64,000 bases of DNA, taken from positions 162,716 through 226,715 of the forward strand of contig QANU01019038.1 in assembly GCA_003254905.1 (NCBI GenBank), written 5' to 3'. Source of the stretch: Nissolia schottii. Taxonomy: Eukaryota; Streptophyta; Magnoliopsida; Fabales; Fabaceae. The notes below the pieces were generated by a model. The model searched no databases. It was not told where the DNA came from and worked only from the letters and a program-made list of their open reading frames with translations. This document shows, one piece after another, positions 49,266 through 60,687 of this stretch (its first letter is position 1; each line of letters begins with the position of its first letter). The position numbers and the translations under genes are program-made.

Positions 49266-49751
49266 AAAGATTTTAGGTGTGACAAACATGAGTTTATTCA
49301 GTTATGTGTACCTGTTTATTCAGTTGCATTATGTCATTTGCATTACTATGAGCCACCCAAGGGGTGCAGAGAACAAGAATAGATTATGAGTACCAAGCAG
49401 TGCATGCATCATGAGGCAGTGTTGCCACAGGACTTAGGGCAACCATAGATCGCTAGAATTAAATAAATTAATGTGCAAAGATGGTAATATAATTTAGGGA
49501 AACAGTTAAGTCTAAAGACGGGCCCCGACCACAGAGGGTTGGAGTAGCCCGAAGTTATGACATAGTTATGTGATAGGAATCCCTCTCTTGGCACGTCATA
49601 CCTGACAAGCCCCTCCCCAGCCGTGCGAGACGGACTGGGTTATGATTATGATACGCAGATAAAGATCTGAACGCGGGTTTCCACCCGGATGAGAGAAAAG
49701 AAAGTAAGGAACGCTTGCGCTTTTATGTCATGACATTTAAAAGACGAGTAA

Positions 49752-49965
49752 GTACACCCCCAGACGTGGTGTAAGTATCGCCCCCAGACGTGGCGAAAGG
49801 ATCCCCCAGACGTGGATCAAGAGAAACAGATATGCCCCCAGACGTGGCATCAGGCGCACCCCCAGTTGTGGTGAGCAACCTACGCCCCCAGACGTGGCGG
49901 AGGACTGTCCCCCAGACGTGGACAGAGAAAGAAAAAGAGAGATCTTGTCCCCCAGACGTGGACAA
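49752..49965 (+). repeat. Array of eight stem-loops with constant loop and varying stems
   Basis: Eight units of CC-CCCAGACGT-GG (unit 5 has CCCAGTTGT). In each, the bases outside CC/GG are mutually complementary, but differ between units: TACA/TGTA, TCG/CGA, GAT/ATC, ATG/CAT, CA/TG, CG/CG, CTGT/ACAG and CTTGT/ACAAG. Unit 6 adds CCT/AGG beyond one mismatch. The shared core also contains ACGTGG, an ACGT-type bZIP site. Spacing between units is 20-50 bases. Confidence 0.85.
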
Positions 49966-50207
49966 GCGAGCCCTCGCCTGCCAGTGCTATCGCCAGGGTA
50001 CACTCCCGCCATTCTATCAGTTGAATGGTTGCAAGAGGTTGCGGCTGTATAAGGGACGACGGTCCCGCAGTCAGCAAGGGGGTGAGGGCATCCAGCAGCG
50101 AAGAAGAAGGACGCGACACAGGCGCGTAAGAGAACCCCTATCCCCTCATGCATTATATTTAATTGCTAATTGTATAAACTGTATGATTATATCTAATTAT
50201 ATATGTG

Positions 50208-50212
<5 letters not shown>

Positions 50213-50240
<28 letters not shown>
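50213..50240 (+). repeat. (TA)n microsatellite
   Basis: About 14 TA units in the LTR. Confidence 0.95.
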
Positions 50241-50242
<2 letters not shown>

Positions 50243-52599
50243 TTATGAGTACATGTTGAGTCAACCGTCCGTGAGACACATACGAGACGGTCATAGTAGC
50301 ACCGAGAGTCTAATGATGAAGCACGATAACTTAGTAAGAAAGATTAGATCCCCATCACCTAGTAATTAGATAAAGCCGCCCAGGAACTTAGGCAAGAAAT
50401 AATTGGTAGGATGTCTAGATGCATGAATCACTTAGAGATCCCTGGACGGCCGAAGCATAAGTGAGTAACCAGATCCCCACGACCCTACAGTTATCCACTG
50501 AGAACCACCGTTCTCACCCCCACTCACTTGTGGCTTCAGGAGAGCCTGATGTCTGCACCGCCGAAGAAGCGGAAGATCCATCGCAGCAGATTTAGGACGG
50601 TGGACCCCGAGCCAGAGGAGGAGCCTAACAAGGACGAGCCAGAGTCCGGACCAGACCCTGTCATCAGAAATAGCACCTTTTTGCTAGTAGCTATAGCTGT
50701 ATGTGTATTTTGGATGTATGTTACTTGCAGACTTAATGATATGTACGGGCTTAGGATACGTATGGCCCTTTTGATGTATCAATACAATATTTATGACATT
50801 TATATATTATTTCTGCCATGTATGACTTTATCTGTTGGACCCCCTTGGTACTGTTTACTTTACTGTTTATGTATGTATTGGTATGACGGACCACGCTCGC
50901 ACTTATCTGTTATACGACTATATGGGACTCATGATAGTTCACACGCATGGCTCTACTTTGACGCGTAAAAGCAATTTATGTTCAAAAAAAATGGGTCCTT
51001 ATTTTCAGTTAACTTAATTATTTTCGACGTAAAGTAGGGACTACTAGTATTCCCACACAGCAGATAACAACTTAGCAGACGCAGATTATGACTTAAGCAT
51101 AAGCTGCTAAGCTAGGGTGTTACACCCCCAATGGTAATTCAAGGGTTAGGAATGCAAGCTCACCCTTATCAATTCCAAAATCCCTTGTATACAATAGCAA
51201 TGACGACTTTGCTGAATGCAGTGTATGGAGGATACATCGCACCTAATATGACAGCGATATCAAACGTGGCATCTGGGCCTGGGGGGCCCCATTTATCTTG
51301 AAATGTCAAGGATAATGCCTAATAATCCACCCTTAAACACAGTCGAGTCTCTGGCAACTCAGAGGCAACAAGCCTTACAAAATTACCATGAGTTGGCCAA
51401 TACGATGACTCAACAAATGACTACGGTTATAATCCCAATGGTGCACAACAATAAGCACGGGATGGAATTACTCACAAGGAAAGTTAATAGAATCGCCACA
51501 GTGATGAATATTAATGAGCCTACAAGTCTCTACTGAGGATGAGGTCATCCTTAATGAAATCTACTTGGTAGGATGACAACAAAACCTAGATGAGGTAGTT
51601 GAGAGGGTGAGACAAAATAATCTAGGGGGCAACAAAATATTACCAGGACAGTCAAACAAATCCTCAACTGTTTCGATTTCAATGTGGGGTACGCCAACCA
51701 ACCGTTCTTTGAGTCAGCGTTTTCCAAATATGTCCACTAGATAGAAATCCCTAGAGGTTGGAAAGCCCCAAAGGCACTCACTAAGTTCTCAGGAGAGAGT
51801 GGTGAGTCAATCATTGAACATATAGCTAGGTACACCCTAGAGATAGGAGAGGTAGCTACAAATGAATATATCAAAATGAGATATTTTCCTTCACCCCTAA
51901 CTAAGAATGCCTTCACTTGGTTCTCGAATCTTCGCCCTAATTCAATCCATACTTGGGTTCAATTAGAGAAAAGTTTTCATGAACAATTTTTTAGAGGCAA
52001 GTTAAAAGTCACTTTAACAGATCTATTTAGGGCGAGAAGAGGGAGTAACAAATCAATATATGACTATCTAGCTCAGTTTAGAACCTTGAGAAATCGGTGC
52101 TTCACACCCATCCCTGAGTCTGAAATGGTTAAAATGTCTATAGGATGTTTAGATCTTTACCTTAGAGAAATGTTAGTAAACCAAAACATAGTTGACCTAT
52201 CCACGCTAGCCGAAAATGTCAGGCAAATAGAGTTCTTGAAATATGAGAAGGAAATGTTGAAAAAGCCAAAGTCAAGAAACCTTTTAAGAAGGAAGTTGCT
52301 TGCATCAACAACGAGATTGTCGACCAAGATATTATAGAAGATGACCTAGGAGAAAGGGAAGTATTAGTTGTCGAGCCTAAGCTAGGGTCGCCATATGTAT
52401 GCAGTGCATTGCGACCCAATAAAGGAAAAGACAAAATGAACTCCATCCATTTTGCCAAAAAAAAAAAATACTCTTTCGATATCTCAAAAGCCGACCAAAT
52501 ATTCGATATATTATTTAAAGACAGCTTGATAATCCTTCTTGAATGGGTATTTATCTTATTTTAGTTGGACTAACAATTGCATTCGTTTCAGGGACCTAA

Positions 52600-53127
52600 T
52601 ACAATAGACACTAGCTGACGCCTTACTGTTTTAATTTTCTTATTATTATTATTATTATTGTTGTTATTATTTTATATATTATTATTATTATTATTATAAT
52701 ATACATACTTATCTTGCTGCAAGATAAGCATAAAGCCTCTGTGGCTTTATAACCAATTTCAATCATGTTTGATTGTGTTTGGTCATTAGCTGTTCGGGTG
52801 CTTCGTATACGCCTGTCCGAAAAATATTCCTGACACACCGTCATGATCTACTAATTTTTCTTATCTGTAATTTAAGTCCGGTCAAGGTATTCGTAAATTT
52901 AGGTTCATAACAGTGTATTTTACAGATACCTTTGAGTCAAAATTAAATTCTGATGACGATCAAAAATCGATCCGAATCTCGTGAAATTTCCGTGAGCTTA
53001 CGAAACCATTATGTTGACTGGTATTTTGAATAAGAAAAATTTTATAATTAATTTTTCCGTCTAAATAATCTCTCCAGTATACTTTAATTACGCGAAATCT
53101 TTGTAAGGAGAAAAATCGAGATGTTAC
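52600..53127 (-). mobile_element. Family A LTR fragment (minus)
   Basis: On the minus strand the terminus at 53127 reads TGTAACATCTCGATTTTTCTCC. The following bases match the 5' parts of other copies (compare 53090-52740 with 1440-1120: ACTAATTTTTCTTAT and CATGTTTGATTGTGTTTGGTC). It lies between the gag relic and the right LTR. The 3' terminus is not identified. A (TTA)n tract occupies 52640-52697. Confidence 0.7.
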
Positions 53128-54062
53128 AATAGAACTAGTAATGATAACCTAAGAAAACCTATCAATTGCTTTTTGGGGTTTTTAATATATTAAATAAAGG
53201 AGACAAAGATCGTAGTCGAGAGCCATAAAAAAATATATATAACACGGGTATTTAAGTAAAATCATCAAAGGAATTTTTAAGGATAATGAAAAGGTCGAAA
53301 GAAAAGCCTTATTGATGCAATCAAGGACAGACCTTATTGAAAAGTTCACGGTCGAGAATGTTAGTTGACCATGAGTGGTGAAGGAAGGTAGAATCGACCA
53401 AATGAGCAAGTGTACGAAGGAAATATTTCTTGACTTTTTCCTTAAATGAGAGTTAGTGGATGACCATTAAGAATTTGAGAGTAAGAAATGGTATCAATAA
53501 AAAGACCCAAATTGATGATCATAGGCGATCCCAATCAAACCTTGGAAGCAATTGAAATGTTAAATGAAGGACTCGACCTTTCAAACTGCCAAGGCATGAT
53601 GAGTCTAATAAGAAATCAAGTTCGACTTGCAAGTTATCCACAAGAAAGCGCGCCCAATAACAATGTGTGATGGTTACAAAGAACGTGCATAACTTTACCA
53701 CGGTAGTAATTGCTCACTTCGCAAAAATAAGGAAAATGGGAGAAGTGGAGTTTTGAGGATCAAACTGCAACCATTTGGAAATACCAATTTGGAAAGACAC
53801 ATGGTGAGCGAGCAAGGGGTCACTCAAGGCTATAAATATGGACGCTTAGAACAGAATTAAGAAGGAATTTACTTGTTAAGAACTCTCAAAGTCTCAACAC
53901 ATCTCAACGATAAAGAGTACTGGGAAGATTCAAGTAGACTTCTCATTTCTTTTTTTTTTTTATTCTTTTATTTTTCTTTTCTTCTTTCCAATTTATTTCT
54001 TGAGCAATTTAAGTTTGTTTCATTATATCTTTATTACAGTCTTTGTACTAAGCACTCCTTTT
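53128..54062 (+). mobile_element. Right LTR (family B) of the gag-only retroelement
   Basis: Starts near ACTAGTAATGATAACC and shares TTTTTGGGGTTTTTAATATAT with the LTR at 15168, and many blocks with 46203-47050. TATA in GGCTATAAATATGG (53829). Ends near TCTTTGTACTAAGCACTCC. Confidence 0.65.
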
Positions 54063-54312
54063 AATGATGCACCTTGCCCAATATTTTTCTTTTATGTAAA
54101 AAGACTTTTATATTGAGAAGATGATTAGAGTCTGTCGGCTGGTGGTGAACTTGTGACCCTTGACCAAGTGGCGACGACAATAGGAGGACAATGGAGAAGG
54201 GAAGGGGAAGCGAAGCCCAACCAAACAATAGGTTGTAAGTGACTAGTTTCAACCATAGATAAAAAGACCCATGACATATCAATGGCTACAAAAACAAAAG
54301 TGCATCATACAC

Positions 54313-55002
54313 TAGGGGTGTTCATGGGTCGAGTTGGCCTTTACCCGAATCCGGCCCTATATTTAGACCATGTCAATTTTGAGGCCTCGACCCTAAACTT
54401 AATAGACCCGATCATCTTTGGATCAAGTAAAAATCTGAGTTTGGACCAAGCCAGAAAGGGCCAAAATGGGCCAAATCTACCTCAAACTTTAAAATAAAAA
54501 ATAACATCCATTAAAAAATAAAGTTGAAAAAATTGCAAACCAAACATTATATTTTCTAACTAAATACTCATTAATTTCAAACATTACAACAAAATGACAT
54601 AAATTTATAATCTTAGCATTCCCAGTCAAACTTCCATAGTTTTAATGGAACATAAACAACAAAAAAACAATAAGTGCACTACAATAAATTTCTACACACT
54701 GATGTAGACATGATTTAACTACAATAGACACTAAAAATAAACAAGATTTAAGATATAGACATCAAATAGACATGGTTTAACTACAATAGACACCATGGGC
54801 TATAGGATGGGAAGGAAAGAAAATTAGAAATGCATAGTATAGAAGTGTATACGGGCCGGGTCAGGTGACCCAAGACTAAACCCAAACCCGAGATGAATTA
54901 AAATCAATTGTTTTTAGAATTGTTTAAAATCCGATTTAATTAAAATTGGAACCAATTTGGCCCGAATGCTTTTTAACCCGGACCAGGTTATGAACACCCC
55001 TA
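54313..55002. mobile_element. Non-autonomous hAT element, 690 bp
   Basis: Terminal inverted repeats TAGGGGTGTTCAT at the left and ATGAACACCCCTA at the right, flanked by a perfect 8-bp duplication TCATACAC (54305-54312, 55003-55010), the hallmark of hAT insertions. Subterminal regions are rich in GGGTC/GACCC motifs. No transposase frame. Confidence 0.92.
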
Positions 55003-55733
55003 TCATACACCTTATTTTTTTTGTCAAGGTGCATCATGCACTAAATTTTACCCAATTCATTTAAGCCTCCTCCATAAAGTAAATATATACAATAGTTGGT
55101 ACAATGCATACAATGCAATACTCTATGGACCAATTTTAACACGATACAATGCATACTACAAAGAAGTTGACTTAAGTCAACCATTTTACTTTTAAAAAAT
55201 TAGAAATTGATTTAAATTAATTTCTAATTTTAAAAAAAAGAAAATACAATATATCGGCAGTCAATTTAAATCAATTCCCTTTAGGTAAAAAAAAAAATTT
55301 ATTTTGAGAACAACTTTACAAATGCTTTACCATGAAAATGTGTATTATTTAGTTTATTGCGGTAAAAAATCCCAACCTCAGCGAAAACAACAAAAATTGA
55401 AGATTCAGCTGGTCCGTTTCAAATCTATATTTTCAGTTTGAAAGAGCAGTACACAGTATTGGTGCAATAAACACTGCAAAACCACCTACCAAATACATTA
55501 AAAGCAACTGTACATGAGCATTGTAAAAATCATGCCAGCATCCACCATATCTAACAATAATTAGGATGCCCTAAGGTTTACCTCTATTTATTTTAATTAT
55601 TATTCCTACCAACCACCATTTGTATAACAATTGAAAAACATGAATAATACACACTTTCTGCACTTTAGGCTATAAGGAGGAAAGCTATCAGCATGGATTC
55701 TACATACAAAAGAATGGTCCTTTGGATCACTCA
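55003..55733. other. Intergenic DNA, 3' flank of the hAT-derived gene
   Basis: AT-rich. On the minus strand AATAAA (55592-55587) lies about 140 bases after the stop codon of the hAT-derived gene and may be its poly(A) signal. Nothing else recognised. Confidence 0.5.
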
Positions 55734-58700
55734 CTAACGGTTTACCAGCTTGTCTCCGGTGTCTTCATCCTCACCATCTTTCACAGAACTGAAAATCTCA
55801 TGGTCATCAAACCCTGCAAATAGATGGAAACATGTTAGTTAATGGCATTCGCTACCATCCAGTTTCAATATCCATTGACATACACACAATTACCTTCACC
55901 CAATTCTTCAGCTTCATCGTTTAAAGGCCTTACAAGCATGGAGTTGTTGACAGCAGATGGGTCCGGTAGCATCCAATCCAAGTTCCCATTCTCTTCTAAA
56001 TATAAATCCCCTGGCCTGATCCACTCTTCAACATTAGCAATGCTGTCAAATGATAAGGGATCACTCAAATCTTGATCTTTGCTAGTGAACCTGAAAAAGA
56101 ACAAAAAAAATGATAATAATAATAATCAAACAACAGATTATAAATTCCCTTCAACTGCCAACTGCATTAGCAAAATCTATCAATATACAATGGACAAAGC
56201 TCACATTTGTCTTAATCGTAAGTTGTAATGAACAAAGACAAGATCAGTGAGATGCTGCCGCTCTATAAGATTCCTTGCATTCATTATTTGTTCAAAAAGA
56301 ATCTGGTTTCTATTGCACACCACCATGCTGCATGTTTGACTAAGAATACGAATCGATAAACGTGACAAGTTGGGGCAGCCTCCTCCATATGTTGACCACC
56401 ATTCAGCTAGAAAAATAGAATATGTAAGTGAAAAAGGAAGTCTAACAAGGGATCATGAGAGAAAGGAAAATACTAAAATAGGATGCCATAAGCAATGCAA
56501 ATATACATTTGAGTATAGAATTGACATAAAAAGAACCAACCAATATGTAATAACTACAGACAAAACTCATAATAAAAATTATGTCCAGCTTTTGCAGGAT
56601 TTGAAAAGAATTATGCTTACAGCGACTCTACAACCTAAACAAATTTTCAACCACAATGTCAAAGTGGTAGTCAATCATGCAATACGTTGAGTTCAGACAG
56701 AAAATTTCCAACTCATATGACATTGGACATCATGTCAAGGCATAACCGCATAAGCGTTTTACACAAGGGACAAGGCAATTTTTGTCCTATTTCAGTTTAT
56801 CAGTTTTTACATCTCAGTCCATGTCATTACTATTTTGAGTAAATACTGTGCATAGATTCTAATTTATCTTCCAAAGTTGATTAAAGTAAAAGTAAAATAG
56901 GGTGCCAAGAGAGATTGATGAAAAGATATCGGAGGGATCAAAGAGATTTACCTATGATTTTTATTGATTTGTAGAAAGCGTACAATAGGGTTCCAAGAGA
57001 GATTTTATAAAAGGTTATGGAGAAGAAAAGAGTTTGGATTGCTTACATACGACCAATCAAAGATATGTATGACAGGGTCACAACTAGCGTAAGAACGCAA
57101 GGTGCAACAATAGAGGACTTCTTCATCACCATTGGTCTACATCAATGGTCAATTATGAGTCCCTATCTTTTCACCCTGGTCTTGGATGCTCTTACTGAAC
57201 ACGTTCAAGACGCGAGAATCGAGAGAAGAGTTAAATAGTTAGAACTATGGAGACAAGCGTTGGAAACACAATCTTCGTATAAGCAGAAGTAAGACCAAAT
57301 ATATGTAATGCAAGTTTAGTACGAGGCGTACAAGTCCAAAAGTAGAGGTGAAAATTTGAGACAATCCTATACCACATCGTCACAAGGTTCAAGTACCTTG
57401 GCTCCATTATCCAAAATGATGGAGAGATAGAAAGTGATGTTAATCATAGGATCCAAGCTTGGTGGATGAAATGGAGGAGTGCCTTGGGTTCTGTGTGATT
57501 GAAAAGTGACACTCAAGCTTAACGGAAAATTTTACCGCACAACTATAAGACCAGCAACGTTATACGAGACTAAGTGTTGGGTAGTAAAAAGCCAACATGA
57601 GAATAAAGTCAATGTTGCATAAATGAGGATGTTGCATTGGATGAGTGGACACACTAGACAAGATAAGATTAGAAACAATTGCATTAGGGAGAAGGGGGTA
57701 TCACCTATGGTAAAAAAGATGATAGAATCCCATCTTAGGTGATTTGAACATGTGAGGAAAAGACCAGTAGAAGCCCCTAATAGAGAGAGTAGATCAAATG
57801 GATGGTAACTCGTTAGCTACAGGTAGGGGGAAACCTAAAAAAACTATAGAAGAAACTATTAAAAAAGATTTAGAGGTTAATGATTTGCATGATAGGGCAC
57901 CATGACGTCACTTGATCTATGTAGCCGACCCCATGTAGTGAGATAAGGCTAAGTTGATGTTGTTGATTAAAGTAAAAGTAAAATCTTAAGCCTATCTTAA
58001 GAGAAAGGATTATTGGCCCTTACGAGGAAGCAGATTATCTCTGGCTCTGACTGCCATCTTTCTCCCAAAATCTCCTGCCGCAGTCTTGTATAAGTTTATC
58101 TCTTTGATTATTTTATCTTGGACTCTTGTATCAGGTACCAATTTCTCTATGCAATCAAACATCCCTGAGAGAATCTCATTGTGTATGTCCCCTTGAATAC
58201 TATAGAATAGCTTTGGATTAAGGAAGAAGCCGGCAGTATGAAGAGGATGATTCCAGAGCCTTTCCCATCTGTGGTGTATAATATTCCAGTACACCATATA
58301 ATCCTCCCTCTTAACAAGTGTTTTCTTAATTGCTTCTTTAACCCGGTACATTCCAGCATAAATGTATCCCATTGCAGGTCTCATCTCACTAGCGGCTATT
58401 CTCAGGACTCGCAAGAGAGGAACCGTTAGACGTACAATAATCTCACATGAGGACCAAAATGTTTGATTACTCAGGATATCTAACATTTCCAGACCTGCTG
58501 TTTTCTTTGAATATGGAGAATCCATCCACTCCTGAGAAGTGACCATGGCCTGTAAATTGTGTTTGAGATCAACCATTCGTTTCAATGTGGAAAAGTTTGT
58601 TGCAAAGCTTGAGAAAGAGGGATCCACGATATCATTCCCATAAGTATATCTTCTAACCATACTCAATACTGCACTACAATTGTAGACAAATCTCGTTATA

Positions 58701-59821
58701 GATCTAGCTTGTTCAATCACAGCACTAATCCACTCAAGATTTCCAAAATCATCAAGTATTAAATCAATGCAATGAGCTGCTGAAGGACTCCAATAAAGAT
58801 TAGGGAAGGTATCAGTCAGCCGCCTACCAGCAACAGCATATTGTTCTTCACCTGGCGTAATCACTTGCAGCACTTGCCCAACTCCAACTTCTTCTACTAC
58901 TTGTCTTATCAACTCATACAGATATTCTGCGGAAGCCGAAATCTCGGTTGCATCGAAGGATTTCAAAAAGTATATTCCTTCAGGACAGTATGCGAAAAAG
59001 TTTAGCAGCATTCTACCTGTTTCTGCACTCCATTGGTCAACCAAAACAGAACAGCTCGTCCTCCCCCATGTCACCTTGCATCTATCCATGTCATTCTTTA
59101 CTTCTTCCAGAGAGTTCTTAAGGATCCAACCACGAAGTTCATGACTCGAGGGACATTCAAATCCCAAACCCCTCGAAGCAATTGCTTCAACCATTTGCTT
59201 AAAATAGATTGAGTTCACCGCATCAAAAGGTGCACCAATATCATACAAAAACCGACCTACGGCCATATGAACGTGACTGTCCATCTTTTTGGGAAACAAT
59301 GCATTTTTCTCAACCGCAGAAACAACCTCATTGTTCGCATAAGCTGCGGCAGAATGCTTGGGTCTTAACTTCTTTCTTCTCTCTACACTTCTACTCCTTC
59401 CTTCACCAGGATGCACTACTTGATTCGAATTGCGTTCCACCGAATTCTGCATTGCAAAGGGCTGCATTCCCTCATTCACATCTGCCTGACTGACGGCGGC
59501 GCTCACAGCAGCAGCCAGAGGATTAACACTCATGATCTCTTCCTCAATCTTCTGCTTCTTCCTCTTCTTCATCTCAACCCCATCCAAGCTCTGCTGCATA
59601 TCAACCCTAACATCGTGCGGGACGCGGCAGCAGGTGGACGCATTGCCCTTCTGGCAAGCAAGGTGCTCCTTAATCCTGTGGATCCCACCACCCTTGAACA
59701 TCTTGAAGCAATAGATGCACTTCAGCTGCACCTTGTCCCCATTCTTAAACATCTGAACATGCTTCCACGCCGGGTCATGCTTCTGGGATGTGATTGGAAC
59801 CGGTTCCAGATTTGAACCCAT
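55734..59821 (-). CDS. Domesticated hAT transposase-like protein (BED finger, DUF659, hAT C-terminal domain)
   Basis: Four coding exons on the minus strand: 59821-58024, 56406-56205, 56090-55894, 55813-55734. They total 2277 bases and 758 residues, with GT-AG borders and consistent phases. Order: BED zinc finger at about 15-64 (WKHVQMF, C35/C38, H48/H53, [12 protein letters not shown]), basic KKRKKQK, DUF659-type region ([49 protein letters not shown]), then hAT C-terminal dimerisation domain from about 600 ([28 protein letters not shown]). It closely resembles Arabidopsis proteins of the AT3G22220/AT4G15020 kind as I recall them, which are stable single-locus genes. No terminal repeats surround it. 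Likely a nuclear DNA-binding protein; its target is unknown. A TTG 12 bases upstream is in frame, but the ATG at 59821 begins the conserved N-terminus. Confidence 0.92.
56899..57963 (+). mobile_element. 5'-truncated RTE-like LINE in an intron of the hAT-derived gene
   Basis: Plus-strand relic with [52 protein letters not shown], and later [15 protein letters not shown], matching the LINE at 33603-38293. The 3' end finishes GATGTTGTTG, the TTG-rich tail of plant RTE elements. It is flanked by a 23-bp direct duplication (56876-56898 and 57962-57984). The segment with the catalytic FADD box is deleted, and stops are frequent. It is antisense to the host gene and clear of the splice sites. Confidence 0.88.
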
Positions 59822-60081
59822 TCTGTCCAACAATCACACCGCAACCACTGATCAAAACCCCCTGAAACGGAAACCATAACAGCAAGCAGTCTCTCATAAA
59901 CCCGAAACCAAACACGCTCAATTCTCATTGTTACAGAGCTAAATTGCCAGAGAGATTCAATCTATGAACCCTACAACCTTGGCTTCTCAATTCTCATTCA
60001 GAAAAAAAAGAAAAAAAAGATAACTTGAAAAGCAACAGAGGAAAATACAAAAACAGAGATATTAAAAGAAGAGAGCTTACC
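59822..60081 (-). promoter_or_regulatory. 5' UTR of the hAT-derived gene with a predicted intron
   Basis: On the minus strand a good donor (GAACCGG|GTAAGC, exon end 60081) and a good acceptor (TTTCCGTTTCAG|GGGG, exon start 59861) frame a 219-base intron ending 39 bases before the ATG. A leader intron is common in such genes; this one is predicted, not shown. Confidence 0.55.
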
Positions 60082-60680
60082 CGGTTCTTTGTGTGGCTGA
60101 AAAATCGTATTTTTTTTTTTTTGATGGACGGAGTTGAAATTGGAGAATATTAGAAAACAGAACCGAGTTTCATGAGAATGGAGAAGAGAACCGTGTGGAT
60201 GTTAACCGGACGGACCGGTTAGGGCAGAGAGAGGATCGAGTTGAGTTGGCTCTGAATGGATCCGGTTTCGGCGGTCAAAGGTCGTGGGCCGGGCCGGTTC
60301 GTTTCGCCCAAAAAAAAACCGAGATTCGTGCGTGGTCTTCCTCTGGAGCCGGACTCTGCGGCTTTTCTACTCTGGTGTTCTAGCTGATTTCCCAACCCAA
60401 CCCTAAACCAATTATTATTTTAACTATTTCTCCTTATCTCATAAATCAAAAACCATATTTATTTTAGGCCCTGGGCTTTATTTTAGGCACTAATTTTTTT
60501 TATTTTTTTGTGTGTTACACGCTCGTATGGTGTTTTTATATTTTATTGGAAAATCTGCATTTAAAACTTTTTAATGTTAGATGAGGAGCAGATGAATTTT
60601 TGGAGTATTTTGCTTCGTAATTGTTCATGCAATTTTGGTATGCAGAAGTGAAAACAAAGTGTAACCATAAGAAATAGAAG
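60082..60680. other. Upstream region of the hAT-derived gene
   Basis: GC-richer stretch at 60190-60370 (CGGACCGGTT, GGGCCGGGCCGGTT) that probably holds the promoter of the minus-strand gene. No separate gene recognised. Confidence 0.45.
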
Positions 60681-60687
60681 TGGGGGA

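Larger units (their letters stand above)
47405..51124 (+). mobile_element. Family A solo LTR, 3.7 kb, inside gag
   Basis: Starts TGTAACATCCCG at 47405 and ends GCTAGGGTGTTACA at 51124, flanked by CCCCC (47400-47404, 51125-51129). Complete landmark order: GTGGGTAA (48318), four-unit 176-bp array (48590-49265), CATCATGAGG (49406), hairpin array (49752-49965), GCGCGTAAGAGAACCCC (50123), (TA)n (50213-50240), GAGAACCACCGTTCTCACCCC (50500) and an acidic tract (50549-50685). The gag reading flanks it on both sides. Confidence 0.92.
47210..52560 (+). pseudogene. Ty3/gypsy-type gag pseudogene, split by a solo LTR
   Basis: Reading before the insert ends PPYGPPPGYTPRVCAP; after it, PMVIQGLGMQAHPYQFQNPLY, NTVESLATQRQQALQNYHEL, then RYFPSPLTKNAFTWFSNLRPNSIHTWVQLEKSFHEQFFRG, SIYDYLAQFRTLRNRCF and LAENVRQIEFLKYEKE. 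This is the retrotransposon gag domain of plant Ty3/gypsy elements. At 52340-52560 the frame goes on with YSFDISKADQIFDILFKD. Stops and frameshifts occur near 51300, 51540 and 52335. No protease, reverse transcriptase or integrase follows, so the element was already deleted or non-autonomous. Confidence 0.8.

Noticed and set aside
49752..49965. A CRISPR-like array
   Set aside because: Repeats are short, spacers are irregular and this is a plant LTR; the flank complementarity is the real feature.
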